46,859 nt of DNA from Actinomycetes bacterium (GTDB lineage Bacteria; Actinomycetota; Actinomycetes; Mycobacteriales; Mycobacteriaceae). Each line of letters starts with the position of its first letter. Position 1 is the stretch's first letter. Both the position numbers and the translations under genes were made by a program. The notes under the pieces are model-generated. The model worked only from the letters and a program-made list of their open reading frames with translations. It had not been told where the DNA came from and did no database searches. This document shows positions 1-7,372 of this stretch, in pieces. Location of the stretch: positions 1-46,859 of the forward strand of contig JAEXZY010000117.1 of the NCBI GenBank assembly GCA_023404955.1, given 5' to 3'.

Positions 1-40
1 CCCCGCCCCGGCCCCCCTCCCGCGCCGACGTCGTCCGAGA

Positions 41-1339
41 TCAGTCCTTGTTGCCGGTCAGCTGCTGTTTGGTCGCTGAGGCGAAGTCGGCGAAGGTGGC
101 CCCTGTCTTCTCCTTCGTAGAGCGAGCTTGAATCGACACATCGTGGTCGGCAGCGGCTTGACGCAGCGCCCCGACCGTCGCCTGTTCCTTGGCGATGTGG
201 CTGAACGGATCCCAGTTGTACCAACGCATCGCGTTTTCATAGGTCATCTTGTTGATCTCGTCGTCAGCTACGTCGTTGGCCTTGAGCACTTCATCGAGCT
301 GCTCAGGCGCTCCCGGCCACATCGAGTCGCTGTGCGGATAATCGGCCTCCCAACAGATGTTGTCCACCCCGATCTGATGGCGGGTGGCGAGACCGACAGG
401 GTCGGCGATGAAGCAGGTCAGGAAATGCTCCCGGAAAACCTCGCTCGGCAGCTTTCCTCCGAAGTCCTGGCCGGTCCACGTGGAGTGCATCTCGTAGGTC
501 CTGTCGACCCGTTCCAGGAAATACGCGATCCACCCCGTACCGCCCTCACTCAACGCGATCTTGAGATCCGGATACTCCTTGATGGGCCGCGACCACAACA
601 GATCCGCCGCGGCCTGAACGATGTTCATGGGCTGCAGGGTGATCATCACGTCCATCGGCGCATCCGGCGCGGTCACCGCAAGCCGTCCCGACGACCCGAT
701 GTGGACGTTCAGCACGGTGTCGGTGTCGACGAGCGCATCCCACATCGGCTTCCAATGATCGAGGTCGTGGAAGCTCGGATAACCCATGGCCGCCGGATTC
801 TCGGTGAAGGTCAGCGAGTGCACGCCGCGTGCCGCGTTCCGCCGGATCTCGGCTGCGCACGCCTCGGGGTCCCAGATCACCGGCAGCGTCATCGGGATGA
901 ACCGCGCGGGATACGCCCCACACCACTCCTCGACGTGCCAGTCGTTGTAAGCCTGCACCAACGCCAGTGAGAACTCGCGGTCCTCCGTGGCGAACAGCCG
1001 GCCGGCGAACCCCGGGAACGACGGGAAACACATCGATCCCAAGATGCCCCCGGCATTCATGTCCTTGACGCGTTCATCGACCTGCCAGCACCCGGGCCGG
1101 ATCTCGTCCAAACCTTGCGGCTCGAGCCCGTACTCCTCCTTCGGACGGCCCGCCACGGCGTTGAGTGCCACATTCGGGATCACCACATCCCGGAACTGCC
1201 AGGTATCCGATCCATCGGGGTTGTGCACCAGCCGCGGCGCCTCGTCCAGATACTTCCTCGCCAGGTGGTTCTTGAACATGTCCGGCGGTTCGACGATGTG
1301 ATCGTCGACGCTGATCAAGATCATGTCGTCCTTGTTCAT
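41..1339 (-). CDS. Amidohydrolase family 2 (ACMSD-like TIM-barrel metal-dependent hydrolase)
   Basis: 432 aa, usual length for the actinobacterial amidohydrolase_2 group. Visible motifs are the N-terminal metal-site variant DDHIVEP (residues 12-18), LNVHIGSSG in the middle, an SEGGTGW strand, and the C-terminal ADYPHSDSMWP that supplies the conserved Asp and His. Members hydrolyse or decarboxylate ring acids and related C-C or C-N bonds in the cytoplasm; this substrate is unknown. The ATG is preceded by GAGGAG at good spacing. It lies 49 bp downstream of the mycofactocin-type SDR on the same strand, so the two are probably co-transcribed. Family call is confident, reaction is not. Confidence 0.85.
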   Translation of the reverse strand: MNKDDMILISVDDHIVEPPDMFKNHLARKYLDEAPRLVHNPDGSDTWQFRDVVIPNVALNAVAGRPKEEYGLEPQGLDEIRPGCWQVDERVKDMNAGGILGSMCFPSFPGFAGRLFATEDREFSLALVQAYNDWHVEEWCGAYPARFIPMTLPVIWDPEACAAEIRRNAARGVHSLTFTENPAAMGYPSFHDLDHWKPMWDALVDTDTVLNVHIGSSGRLAVTAPDAPMDVMITLQPMNIVQAAADLLWSRPIKEYPDLKIALSEGGTGWIAYFLERVDRTYEMHSTWTGQDFGGKLPSEVFREHFLTCFIADPVGLATRHQIGVDNICWEADYPHSDSMWPGAPEQLDEVLKANDVADDEINKMTYENAMRWYNWDPFSHIAKEQATVGALRQAAADHDVSIQARSTKEKTGATFADFASATKQQLTGNKD

Positions 1340-1388
1340 TGCTGCTCCTCACCTCGGAGTTCACTTCTACCGGTCTGTTCATCGTTCG

Positions 1389-2210
1389 TCATCCCGCTGC
1401 GGCCCCGACATCGATCGAGAGGGCGGCCGCAGTCACCGACCTCGACTCGCCGGAGGCCAACCAGGCGACCGCTTCAGCCACGTCCTCTGGCATCGTGATC
1501 ACGTCGGGGATGAGCTGTCTGCTGAAACCATTGCGCAGCTGTGGGTTCGACGCAGACGCCGCCGACATGGCCTCGACCATCCGGCCGGACCCCATCGGGG
1601 TCGGCACCGACCCGGGGTGCACACAGTTGACGCGGATTCGATGCCGGCCCAGTTCGGCCGCCAGAGCCTTCGTCAGGCCCGTCAGGGCGTGCTTGCTCGC
1701 GGCATATGCGGTCATGAACGGTTCCATGCTGATCGCCGCCGCCGACCCGATCACGACCACCGAGCCGCCTCGACCGCCCGCGATGATGTGCTTGACACCC
1801 GCCATCACGGTGTTCCAGGTGCCCACCAGGTTCACGTCGACGACGTCCTGAAAATCCTGGGCCGACACCTGATCCCACGGCGCGGGGGCGCAGATGCCGG
1901 CGTTGGCGACGATCACGTCGAGGCGACCGAGTTCTGCCACCGCCTCGTTGACGACGCGGCACATGCCGTCGTGGTCTCGCGTGTCCATCACCGCGGTGTG
2001 CGCTCGCCGTCCATTGGCTGCGACCAGGCGTGCGGTCTGCGCCAGATCGTCCGGTGTCGCGGAGTCGTACGGCACGCAGGGCGGCAACGGACCGGCGAGA
2101 TCGACCAGGATCGTGTCAGCCCCGCACGCGCTGAGCTTTTCCGCGTGCGCTCGTCCCTGCCCGCGGGCAGCGCCGGTGATCAACACGGCCATGTCCGTCA
2201 ACTCGGGCAC
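1389..2210 (-). CDS. Mycofactocin-coupled SDR family oxidoreductase
   Basis: 273 aa from a GTG. It has the cofactor motif TGAARGQGRAHA near residue 12, the PYDSATPDDLAQT insertion, ANAG, and the catalytic YAASK. The 'TGAARGQGR' motif followed by an inserted loop containing PY..ATPDDL is characteristic of the mycofactocin-associated SDR subfamily, whose members hold NAD(H) tightly and pass electrons to mycofactocin. That dependence is inferred from family resemblance. The start at 2210 is chosen because TACGGT sits 6 nt upstream, a leaderless layout; a longer reading from GTG at 2234 is possible. It probably forms an operon with the amidohydrolase. Confidence 0.82.
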   Translation of the reverse strand: MPELTDMAVLITGAARGQGRAHAEKLSACGADTILVDLAGPLPPCVPYDSATPDDLAQTARLVAANGRRAHTAVMDTRDHDGMCRVVNEAVAELGRLDVIVANAGICAPAPWDQVSAQDFQDVVDVNLVGTWNTVMAGVKHIIAGGRGGSVVVIGSAAAISMEPFMTAYAASKHALTGLTKALAAELGRHRIRVNCVHPGSVPTPMGSGRMVEAMSAASASNPQLRNGFSRQLIPDVITMPEDVAEAVAWLASGESRSVTAAALSIDVGAAAG

Positions 2211-2216
2211 ACGTCG

Positions 2217-2222
2217 ACCGTA
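2217..2222 (-). promoter_or_regulatory. Putative -10 box of a leaderless transcript (SDR at 2210)
   Basis: TACGGT on the minus strand fits the mycobacterial TANNNT consensus. Six bases separate it from the GTG at 2210, placing the transcript start at or next to the start codon. No clear -35 is seen. Confidence 0.45.
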
Positions 2223-2286
2223 CCATCCCCGCACGTGGTGCGATAACCAGCCTATCCGTTTTGGAGAACGATCGATTACACGACGC

Positions 2287-2292
2287 TAAGGT
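2287..2292 (+). promoter_or_regulatory. Putative -10 box of a leaderless transcript (SDR at 2299)
   Basis: TAAGGT followed by 6 nt and then the ATG at 2299. It lies in the 88-bp divergent region between the two SDR genes. A GGAGAA half-site at 2263 resembles one half of the GAGAA-N6-TTCTC palindromes nearby, but its partner half is degenerate. Confidence 0.4.
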
Positions 2293-2298
2293 GGCGTG

Positions 2299-3081
2299 AT
2301 GGGTGCACTCGACGGTCAAACGGCGTTCGTCCTGGGAGCGTCGGCGGGAATCGCTCGCGCCACCGCGGCTCTGCTCGCCCGCGACGGCGCCGCACTGTTT
2401 CTCCTCGGACGATCCGAGCGCAGGCTCGCGGAGACGAAGGACAGCATTCTCGCAACCGTTCCCGGGGCGCAGATAGTGACTCGAAAGGGCGATCCGGAAG
2501 ACGAGGACGTCGTACGGAGGGCAGCGCAGGCCGCGCATGAGGTCCGCGGTCGCCTCGACATCGTGGTGGGGACCGTTGCGACCGGGGGCACGGGCCCACT
2601 CGTCGAACAGGATTTGGCCACCTTCACCGACTACGTGATGGGGAACCTCCGATCAGACTTCTTGGCGTTGCGGTACTCGGCGCCGTTGATGACCGACGGG
2701 GGGTCGATCGTGTTCATCTCCTCCACGTCCTCGAAGATCCCGATGGACGGGCTCGGTCACTACTCCGCAGGAAAGGCGGCGCTGGAGATGATGATCCGGG
2801 TGGCCGCGTCGGAGCTCGGGCCCCGCGGCATCCGCGTCAATGCGGTACGTCCCGGGCTGACCGAGGCAGCGACGACCCAGGCCTACATCCATCTCGAAGA
2901 ACTGACAGGCAGTTTCTTGGAGCGCGTTCCGCTCGGCCGCCTCGGCGTCTCGGCCGACATCGCGCCGGGCGTGCGTTATCTGGCCGGACCGGAATCCTCG
3001 TGGGTCACCGGCCAGAGCTTCGCGATCGATGGCGGCAATGAGGTCAGGGGCGCGCCGCGGGGCCCGATGTTCACGATCTGA
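2299..3081 (+). CDS. SDR family oxidoreductase
   Basis: 260 aa, a classical short-chain dehydrogenase. The Rossmann loop reads GASAGIARA, so the last glycine of the usual GxxxGxG is replaced by alanine. The active site is ISSTSS followed by YSAGK, and the C-terminal half contains the usual VTGQ..AIDGG. It would oxidise an alcohol or reduce a ketone with NAD(P). ATG 2299 is preferred over GTG 2296 because of a TAAGGT box 6 nt upstream. It is a single gene, divergent from the mycofactocin SDR and convergent with the membrane cassette. Substrate unknown. Confidence 0.8.
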   Translation: MGALDGQTAFVLGASAGIARATAALLARDGAALFLLGRSERRLAETKDSILATVPGAQIVTRKGDPEDEDVVRRAAQAAHEVRGRLDIVVGTVATGGTGPLVEQDLATFTDYVMGNLRSDFLALRYSAPLMTDGGSIVFISSTSSKIPMDGLGHYSAGKAALEMMIRVAASELGPRGIRVNAVRPGLTEAATTQAYIHLEELTGSFLERVPLGRLGVSADIAPGVRYLAGPESSWVTGQSFAIDGGNEVRGAPRGPMFTI

Positions 3082-3109
3082 ACGACGAAACATGAAGTGC
3101 TGCAGCATC

Positions 3110-3520
3110 TCACCGAGCCGGCGCGTCCACCCGCTGCTCATGGATGCGGACGAGTTCGCGGAAGCCGATGCGAGGGTACAGCGGTACAGGTTGGACGCCC
3201 CAGTCATCGCGCGCCGTGGTCTGATTCGCTGCCTCCGGTGCGCCGCCGAACGGCGGGCCACTGAGGGGGTAGGGCTGGGTACAGGTCAGCGCATCATCGG
3301 AGTAGCGGACCTTCATCAGCTCCGAACAGATCTCGGTCAACGACAGCGTCGGCCATCCGTACCAGACCGCCAGAGCGGGAACGGTCAGAGCTCCTTCGAT
3401 GACCAACCCGAAGAGGCAGAAGAACAGTCCGCGCTTGAGCCAGCGATGCAGACGGGCGAACGTCGGTGTGGTGCCGGGGGGTAGTTCCTCGCGCGCGGCT
3501 GCGGGTGCTGCGTCGGTCAT
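3110..3520 (-). CDS. Small membrane protein of unknown function (last gene of membrane cassette)
   Basis: 136 aa, not recognised. A basic stretch (RLHRWLKRG) precedes one clear membrane span, about residues 31-53 (FFCLFGLVIEGALTVPALAV), followed by a soluble Pro-rich tail. The tail contains two cysteines in a LTEICSELMK...LTCTQPYP pattern that could pair outside the membrane. The start has an AGAGAGGA ribosome site. It lies 39 bp after the multi-span protein and is presumably co-transcribed with it. The N-in, C-out topology is inferred from the positive charges before the span. Confidence 0.6.
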   Translation of the reverse strand: MTDAAPAAAREELPPGTTPTFARLHRWLKRGLFFCLFGLVIEGALTVPALAVWYGWPTLSLTEICSELMKVRYSDDALTCTQPYPLSGPPFGGAPEAANQTTARDDWGVQPVPLYPRIGFRELVRIHEQRVDAPAR

Positions 3521-3559
3521 GGTCGGGCCGTCCTCTCTCCAAGCGATGCGGCGCGGTGG

Positions 3560-4285
3560 TCAGTCCGTGAAGATCTCGCGGTTGACCGTGTGCAGGTACG
3601 GGATGGCCAGGAATGGGGTGATGTAGAAGATGTTGTAGAGCCACCAGCCGATGACCGGAAAGGCCGTGCCGGCGTATCGGACGTCGGCGTACATCGTCAT
3701 GTTGAGGATGTATCCCAGCCAGACGATGATCCCGAACCAGCAGGTGACGATCATCCACTGGTGGCCCCAGCGCTTCATCTGCAGCAACCCGATTCCCGCG
3801 GCGATCCGCATCGGGAAGACGATCGCGATACACACGATGATCCAGGACTTTTCGCCGGGAGCGCCGGCGCCACCCATCCACAGCTCGTTGTAGTGCCAGA
3901 AGTAACCGCCGTCCATCAGGTTGCCCCACGCGGTGAAGATGGTGCGGGTGATCAACGCGTGATTGGCGAAGACGTCGAGACCCCAGCCGATGCTGTTGAT
4001 CGCCGCGTCCAGGATGATCACGTAACCGATCAGCGTGACCATCATGGGCCGCACCGAATATCCCCGCCTCTGCGCCGTACGTAGCAGATACACGCCCCGG
4101 CAGAACACCGGCAGGCCGATGGGGCCGAGCACGAGCGTGCCCATGAGCACCGTGCCGACGATCAACCAGCGGTCGGCGCGTGACTGCGCACGGCGGCTCT
4201 CGTCGTCGTGGACGGTGAGCGCATCGGCGGGTGGCACCAGACGTGCCTTCTGTGCGCGGCCCGACTTCATCGAGGGAAAGTTCAT
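3560..4285 (-). CDS. Multi-span membrane protein of unknown function
   Basis: 241 aa. About five hydrophobic spans are visible: LIVGTVLMGTLVLGPIGLPV, MMVTLIGYVIILDAAINSIG, WIIVCIAIVFPMRIAAGIGL, WMIVTCWFGIIVWLGYILNM and FPVIGWWLYNIFYITPFLAI. A Trp/His-rich loop (GGYFWHYNELWMGG) lies between spans 2 and 3, and the end is HTVNREIFTD. It has some feel of AveC-type membrane proteins, but I cannot establish homology. The ATG at 4285 is chosen because it starts 5 nt after the stop of the 39-aa microprotein; the open frame continues upstream to 4507 but would overlap both microproteins. It could be an integral-membrane enzyme or transporter core. Confidence 0.6.
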   Translation of the reverse strand: MNFPSMKSGRAQKARLVPPADALTVHDDESRRAQSRADRWLIVGTVLMGTLVLGPIGLPVFCRGVYLLRTAQRRGYSVRPMMVTLIGYVIILDAAINSIGWGLDVFANHALITRTIFTAWGNLMDGGYFWHYNELWMGGAGAPGEKSWIIVCIAIVFPMRIAAGIGLLQMKRWGHQWMIVTCWFGIIVWLGYILNMTMYADVRYAGTAFPVIGWWLYNIFYITPFLAIPYLHTVNREIFTD

Positions 4286-4290
4286 CGGCG

Positions 4291-4410
4291 CTACCAGTCT
4301 CGCACCGAGAGCATGTGCAGTTGGATGAGGAACATGGCGAGAAGCCAGCCGAAGACGAAGATCTCGAACGCGATGAGTGCGCGCTTCTTTCGACGGTCCT
4401 GATCGTTCAT
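4291..4410 (-). CDS. 39-aa single-span membrane microprotein
   Basis: The reading is MNDQDRRKKR, a hydrophobic helix (ALIAFEIFVFGWLLAMFLIQ), then a short tail LHMLSVRDW. The strongly basic N-terminus predicts N-in orientation. The stop lies 5 nt before the ATG of the multi-span protein, as expected for translational coupling. Small one-helix proteins encoded beside a polytopic partner are often accessory subunits (CydX-type); that role is inferred by analogy only. There is no strong ribosome site. I do not recognise a family. Confidence 0.5.
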   Translation of the reverse strand: MNDQDRRKKRALIAFEIFVFGWLLAMFLIQLHMLSVRDW

Positions 4411-4440
4411 CGCAGAGCTCTGCTGTGGTGGTCTCGCATG

Positions 4441-4548
4441 TCAGAACGTTCCGATGTTCGACAGCAGCCAGTACCAGAACCACACGATGGCACCCATGAC
4501 TCCCCACGCGAACGCGAGACGAAGTAGTTCGGTGACGATGGCGATCAC
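4441..4548 (-). CDS. 35-aa single-span membrane microprotein (first gene of cassette)
   Basis: Reads from GTG as VIAIVTELLRLAFAWGVMGA followed by IVWFWYWLLSNIGTF. One continuous hydrophobic helix is very rich in Trp (three in six residues). The start is uncertain: AAGGGG directly abuts the GTG with no spacer, and no in-frame ATG exists upstream. It is 30 bp ahead of the 39-aa gene on the same strand, with similar size and topology, which supports a real gene pair. Function unknown. Confidence 0.42.
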   Translation of the reverse strand: MIAIVTELLRLAFAWGVMGAIVWFWYWLLSNIGTF

Positions 4549-4610
4549 CCCTTCGAAGTATTTGCCCCCGCCTGCGGCAGTGCAGCGACGATAACAGTCA
4601 GATCGCTTAT

Positions 4611-4630
4611 TTGAGAACCTTCATTCTCAA
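4611..4630. promoter_or_regulatory. Perfect palindrome TTGAGAA-N6-TTCTCAA (putative operator)
   Basis: Seven-base arms TTGAGAA and TTCTCAA separated by CCTTCA. It lies upstream of the membrane cassette and covers the stop codon of the alpha/beta hydrolase gene. No T-run follows, so a terminator is unlikely. The same core occurs at 6449 and 10868. Confidence 0.55.
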
Positions 4631-5331
4631 TCTGGCTGAATCGCTTCACACACAATCGACGCCAACTCTGCCGGCCGCGAGTAGAACGGCGAGTGGCCGC
4701 CCCCGAGCTCGAAGACCCGCGCGCCGATGCGGATCGCGTTGTGTCGCGCCCAGCCTCCGTCGACAGCACGGTCGTCGGTCAACACGATGTAGCTGGAGGG
4801 AACATCGGGCCAGCTCGTCAGCGGACAGCGTTCCAGGAACACGGTGAAGTCCTGCTGGCGCATCTGATCGAATGCCTCACGAGCGATACCGGAGGGGCAG
4901 TCGTGGTAGAAGCCGTCGCGCACCGACTCCCATGTCAGACCGAACGGTCCGGTGCCGCCGGCATCGAAGGCGGGGAACGTGATCGCGCCCGGACTGCTGC
5001 CCAGGTGCTCGACAAATGTCATGCCCGGCACGGGCAGCAGCGCTCCGACGAACACCATGTGACGCACGGCGCGCATGGTCGCCACCACAGGCACGCACAG
5101 TCCCGCGATCGAATGTCCCACGATCACGATGTCGTCCCTCGATGGAGCGCGGGCGTCCTCGTCGATTGCGGTCGCGATGGCGCGAGCCCATTCACGGGCG
5201 CCTGTGCCCTCGCGGTCCATCGGCACATCGGGGGTGATCACCGCGTGGCCCCGGTCGGCGAGCGCGGCGGCCACCGCGTCCCAGCACGAGGGCCGATGCA
5301 GCCCACCGTGGACGAGAACGACAGTGCTCAC
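4627..5331 (-). CDS. Alpha/beta hydrolase (short esterase-type)
   Basis: 234 aa from a GTG that overlaps the stop of the upstream DapB-like gene (GTGA), so it is translationally coupled. It starts straight into strand 1 (VSTVVLVHGG) with the oxyanion HGG. The nucleophile elbow is GHSIAG with Ser74, and the catalytic His is in GGGHSPF near residue 213. It is a compact cytoplasmic fold with a small lid, related to salicylate-esterase or EstA-like hydrolases. It probably cleaves an ester, lactone or C-C bond formed by its operon partner; substrate unknown. Confidence 0.78.
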   Translation of the reverse strand: MSTVVLVHGGLHRPSCWDAVAAALADRGHAVITPDVPMDREGTGAREWARAIATAIDEDARAPSRDDIVIVGHSIAGLCVPVVATMRAVRHMVFVGALLPVPGMTFVEHLGSSPGAITFPAFDAGGTGPFGLTWESVRDGFYHDCPSGIAREAFDQMRQQDFTVFLERCPLTSWPDVPSSYIVLTDDRAVDGGWARHNAIRIGARVFELGGGHSPFYSRPAELASIVCEAIQPD

Positions 5332-6413
5332 GAATGGGTGATGGTTCGTCGCGACACCACCGACGGGCCCGACAGCGGAACCGACACGACGCCGGGCGGG
5401 GCGGCGGAAACGGCGGGGATGGCATTGACCGCGGCGCAGGCGGTGGCCACCACGCCAGGGTTGACTCCCCCGACCCCGGGCTCGCCGAAGTGCACGGCAA
5501 GCTCGATGTCCGGATCGCCGTCGACACGGAACACCATGCCGCCCCTGCCCTCCTGCGCAGGACGGGGCCAATGCGCAGGCCACGGCGTAGAGGTCACCGA
5601 GGCGAAGTACTGGACACCCACGACGGCACGTCCGGCGACCACGCCCGAGAGTTGCCAGCGGTGCCCGCATATCGTGCCCGAAGCGATGGTGCCGCATTCG
5701 GTGACGAGGTCGGTCGGTGCCAGCAGGGTCTCCCAATCGAGCTCCACCCGGTCGAGCGTCACCCCCAGGATCTCGGCGAGGTAGAGAACCACTGTTCGCC
5801 AGTCGTGTTCGACCTTGCCCGAAGCGATCCGAACAGGAACGTGGCCGTCCGGCTTGCCGAAACCCATGGACTCGTGCAGGACGTCCCAGATGGGATAGGT
5901 GTGATCGAGATCGAGGGCGTACTCGTCGAGGCGGAACGAGCGCACGATGCCGCATCCACTCAGGAGCGCAGTCGGGATGTTCAAGCTGATGAACCCCGGC
6001 TCCGCACCAGTGGCGTAGAACGTCGACGATCCGGCGGCGCAAGCCTTCTCGATCCTTTCCCGCCACGGCGCCGGTGCTGCAGCCGGATACACCATCGGGA
6101 TGGTCGAGATGGTCACCACGTCGACGCCCGCTGCAAGGAACTCGCAGATGTCGGTCAGTACCGCATCCTCGCGCCGGACCGCAGTGGCACAGTAGAGAAC
6201 GCAGTGGGGTTCGGCGGCCATCACGGCGTCGCGGTCCGCGGTCGCGACGACGCCTGTGTCCGCCGCACCGCAGAGGGCCCCAGCGTCCACGCCTGCCTTA
6301 TCGGGGGTGTGCACGAGCAGGCCCACCAATTCGAGGGCCGGATCATCGATGACCCCCCGCAGCGCTTGTGTCCCGGTCAAACCGGTTCCTATGTGCACAA
6401 CTCGGCAGCTCAT
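5328..6413 (-). CDS. DapB-like NAD(P)-dependent oxidoreductase (paralog 1)
   Basis: 361 aa. N-terminal Rossmann domain with HIGTGLTGTQAL, followed by the family signature GLLVHTPDKAGVDAGALCG. This is the actinobacterial group annotated as dihydrodipicolinate reductase-like or NAD(P)H-dependent amine dehydrogenase (related to 2,4-diaminopentanoate dehydrogenase), not true lysine-pathway DapB. The ATG follows a strong AGGAGG. It forms a 4-bp-overlap operon with the alpha/beta hydrolase, transcribed away from the ferredoxin operon. Two further paralogs lie at 13210 and 15677. Substrate unknown. Confidence 0.78.
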   Translation of the reverse strand: MSCRVVHIGTGLTGTQALRGVIDDPALELVGLLVHTPDKAGVDAGALCGAADTGVVATADRDAVMAAEPHCVLYCATAVRREDAVLTDICEFLAAGVDVVTISTIPMVYPAAAPAPWRERIEKACAAGSSTFYATGAEPGFISLNIPTALLSGCGIVRSFRLDEYALDLDHTYPIWDVLHESMGFGKPDGHVPVRIASGKVEHDWRTVVLYLAEILGVTLDRVELDWETLLAPTDLVTECGTIASGTICGHRWQLSGVVAGRAVVGVQYFASVTSTPWPAHWPRPAQEGRGGMVFRVDGDPDIELAVHFGEPGVGGVNPGVVATACAAVNAIPAVSAAPPGVVSVPLSGPSVVSRRTITHS

Positions 6414-6446
6414 TCCCGCCTCCTGCAGGCAATCAGACAAACCCAA

Positions 6447-6466
6447 TTGAGAATCACGATTCTCTT
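6447..6466. promoter_or_regulatory. Palindrome TTGAGAA-N6-TTCTCTT (putative operator in divergent promoter)
   Basis: Its inner part GAGAATC-AC-GATTCTC (6449-6464) is a perfect 7+7 inverted repeat. It sits between the DapB-like gene (start 6413, minus) and the ferredoxin operon (start 6537, plus). A TACACT box at about 6482 is a likely -10 for the plus-strand operon, so a bound repressor could block both directions. It shares its core with 4611 and 10868. Confidence 0.6.
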
Positions 6467-6536
6467 TCGGTGACTTTACCCATACACTGCGTGCAGCCAC
6501 GGACAGTTCGGCCGCCGGAGTCGGGAAAGGAGGCTG

Positions 6537-7178
6537 ATGGCACGCCCGCGAAGCCACGACTACGTCTTCGCCGTCGAGTTCACCGTGCCCCTGCCGCAAC
6601 GAATCTCCCCGGTGCTCGACCGACACCAGGAGAGTCTGATCGACCTCGGCGCGCGGTATGTCTTCGTCTACGAGTCGATCGTGGAACCGGGGCGAGTGCT
6701 GGTGATCATCGGCATTCGTTCGGAACAACCGCTTCTCAATCTGCTGCGATCTCCGTACTTCAGCGACTGGTTCGACGCCGTCGGCGTAACCGACTTCCCG
6801 GCAGTTTTCGCAGGCGCGACGGTCGAGAGATTCGATCTGGGGGAGCCACCGGAGCCGGGCACCGAGATCGTCGTCGCCGCGGTGACCCCGGTACCCGACG
6901 TCGAGGAGTTCATGGCCACGGTGCGGGCATCGTTGCAGGAGTTCGCCTCCGCAGACATCCGCAGAACACTGGTCTACCGAGCGTTCGAAAGCCCGGCCGA
7001 GGTCATGTTCCTTCAACAACTCGCCAGCGAGAGGACCGCTTTGCGCTGGGTGGCCCGTTCGGAGATCGCGGCGTCCTGGCTGGCGGCAGCAGGCATCGGC
7101 GCCTACCCACCCGTCTTCGTCGGACGCTTCGTCCACGCCTTGCGCTTTCAGCAGCCTGCGGCGAGCGGGCCACGCTGA
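6537..7178 (+). CDS. Conserved hypothetical protein, possible tandem dimeric alpha-beta barrel
   Basis: 213 aa. The N-terminal half (VFAVEFTVPLP through a helix and VLVIIGIRSEQPLLNLLRS) and the C-terminal half (VVAAVTPVPDVEEFMATVRA to VGRFVHALRF) each look like one ferredoxin-like alpha-beta unit. I therefore suspect two stress-response or EthD-type folds, without clear catalytic residues. The start has AAAGGAGG. It is first in a tight plus-strand operon with the BFD ferredoxin (TGATG overlap) and an SDR. Related mycobacterial proteins are usually left as hypothetical. No function is assigned. Confidence 0.6.
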   Translation: MARPRSHDYVFAVEFTVPLPQRISPVLDRHQESLIDLGARYVFVYESIVEPGRVLVIIGIRSEQPLLNLLRSPYFSDWFDAVGVTDFPAVFAGATVERFDLGEPPEPGTEIVVAAVTPVPDVEEFMATVRASLQEFASADIRRTLVYRAFESPAEVMFLQQLASERTALRWVARSEIAASWLAAAGIGAYPPVFVGRFVHALRFQQPAASGPR

Positions 7179-7372
7179 TGTATGTCTGCCTGTGCCTGGG
7201 TATCACCAACGCCACCGTGTCCGAAGCCGTCGCGCAGGGCGCGAGCACCACGCGGCAGGTTGCCGCCGCCTGTGGAGCGGGCTCGGAGTGCGGCCGGTGC
7301 CGCCGCACCGTCCGCGCAGTCATCGAATCGCTCAGATCGGTACCGAACCCCGCGGAGGAGACGCGCTTATGA
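7178..7372 (+). CDS. BFD-type [2Fe-2S] ferredoxin (bacterioferritin-associated ferredoxin-like)
   Basis: 64 aa, the full length of a stand-alone BFD domain. Four cysteines in the family pattern bind the cluster: C4 and C6 (YVCLCLG), then C38 and C41 (SECGRCRR), after the helix around TTRQVAAACGAG. It overlaps the stop of the preceding gene and, by ATGA, the start of the SDR that follows. BFD proteins mobilise iron from ferritin or serve as small electron carriers. No bacterioferritin is nearby and CYPs are, so electron transfer is plausible but unproven. Confidence 0.8.
   Translation: MYVCLCLGITNATVSEAVAQGASTTRQVAAACGAGSECGRCRRTVRAVIESLRSVPNPAEETRL

Noticed and set aside
1..40. C-rich stretch at the left end as a structured element or repeat
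   Set aside because: Only 40 bp, no repeat unit; could be ordinary intergenic sequence or a low-quality contig edge.
128..970. 280-aa plus-strand frame inside the amidohydrolase gene
   Set aside because: Arg/His/Val-rich translation typical of the complement of high-GC genes; the minus frame has clear family motifs.
4611..4630. Palindrome read as an intrinsic terminator of the hydrolase-side region
   Set aside because: AT-rich 7-bp stem without a U-tract, and it recurs at two other promoters, so an operator fits better.
4545..4769. 74-aa open frame on the minus strand over the hydrolase end
   Set aside because: It is Arg/Ser-rich with no fold or coding feel and overlaps the hydrolase gene and the palindrome; a shadow frame.
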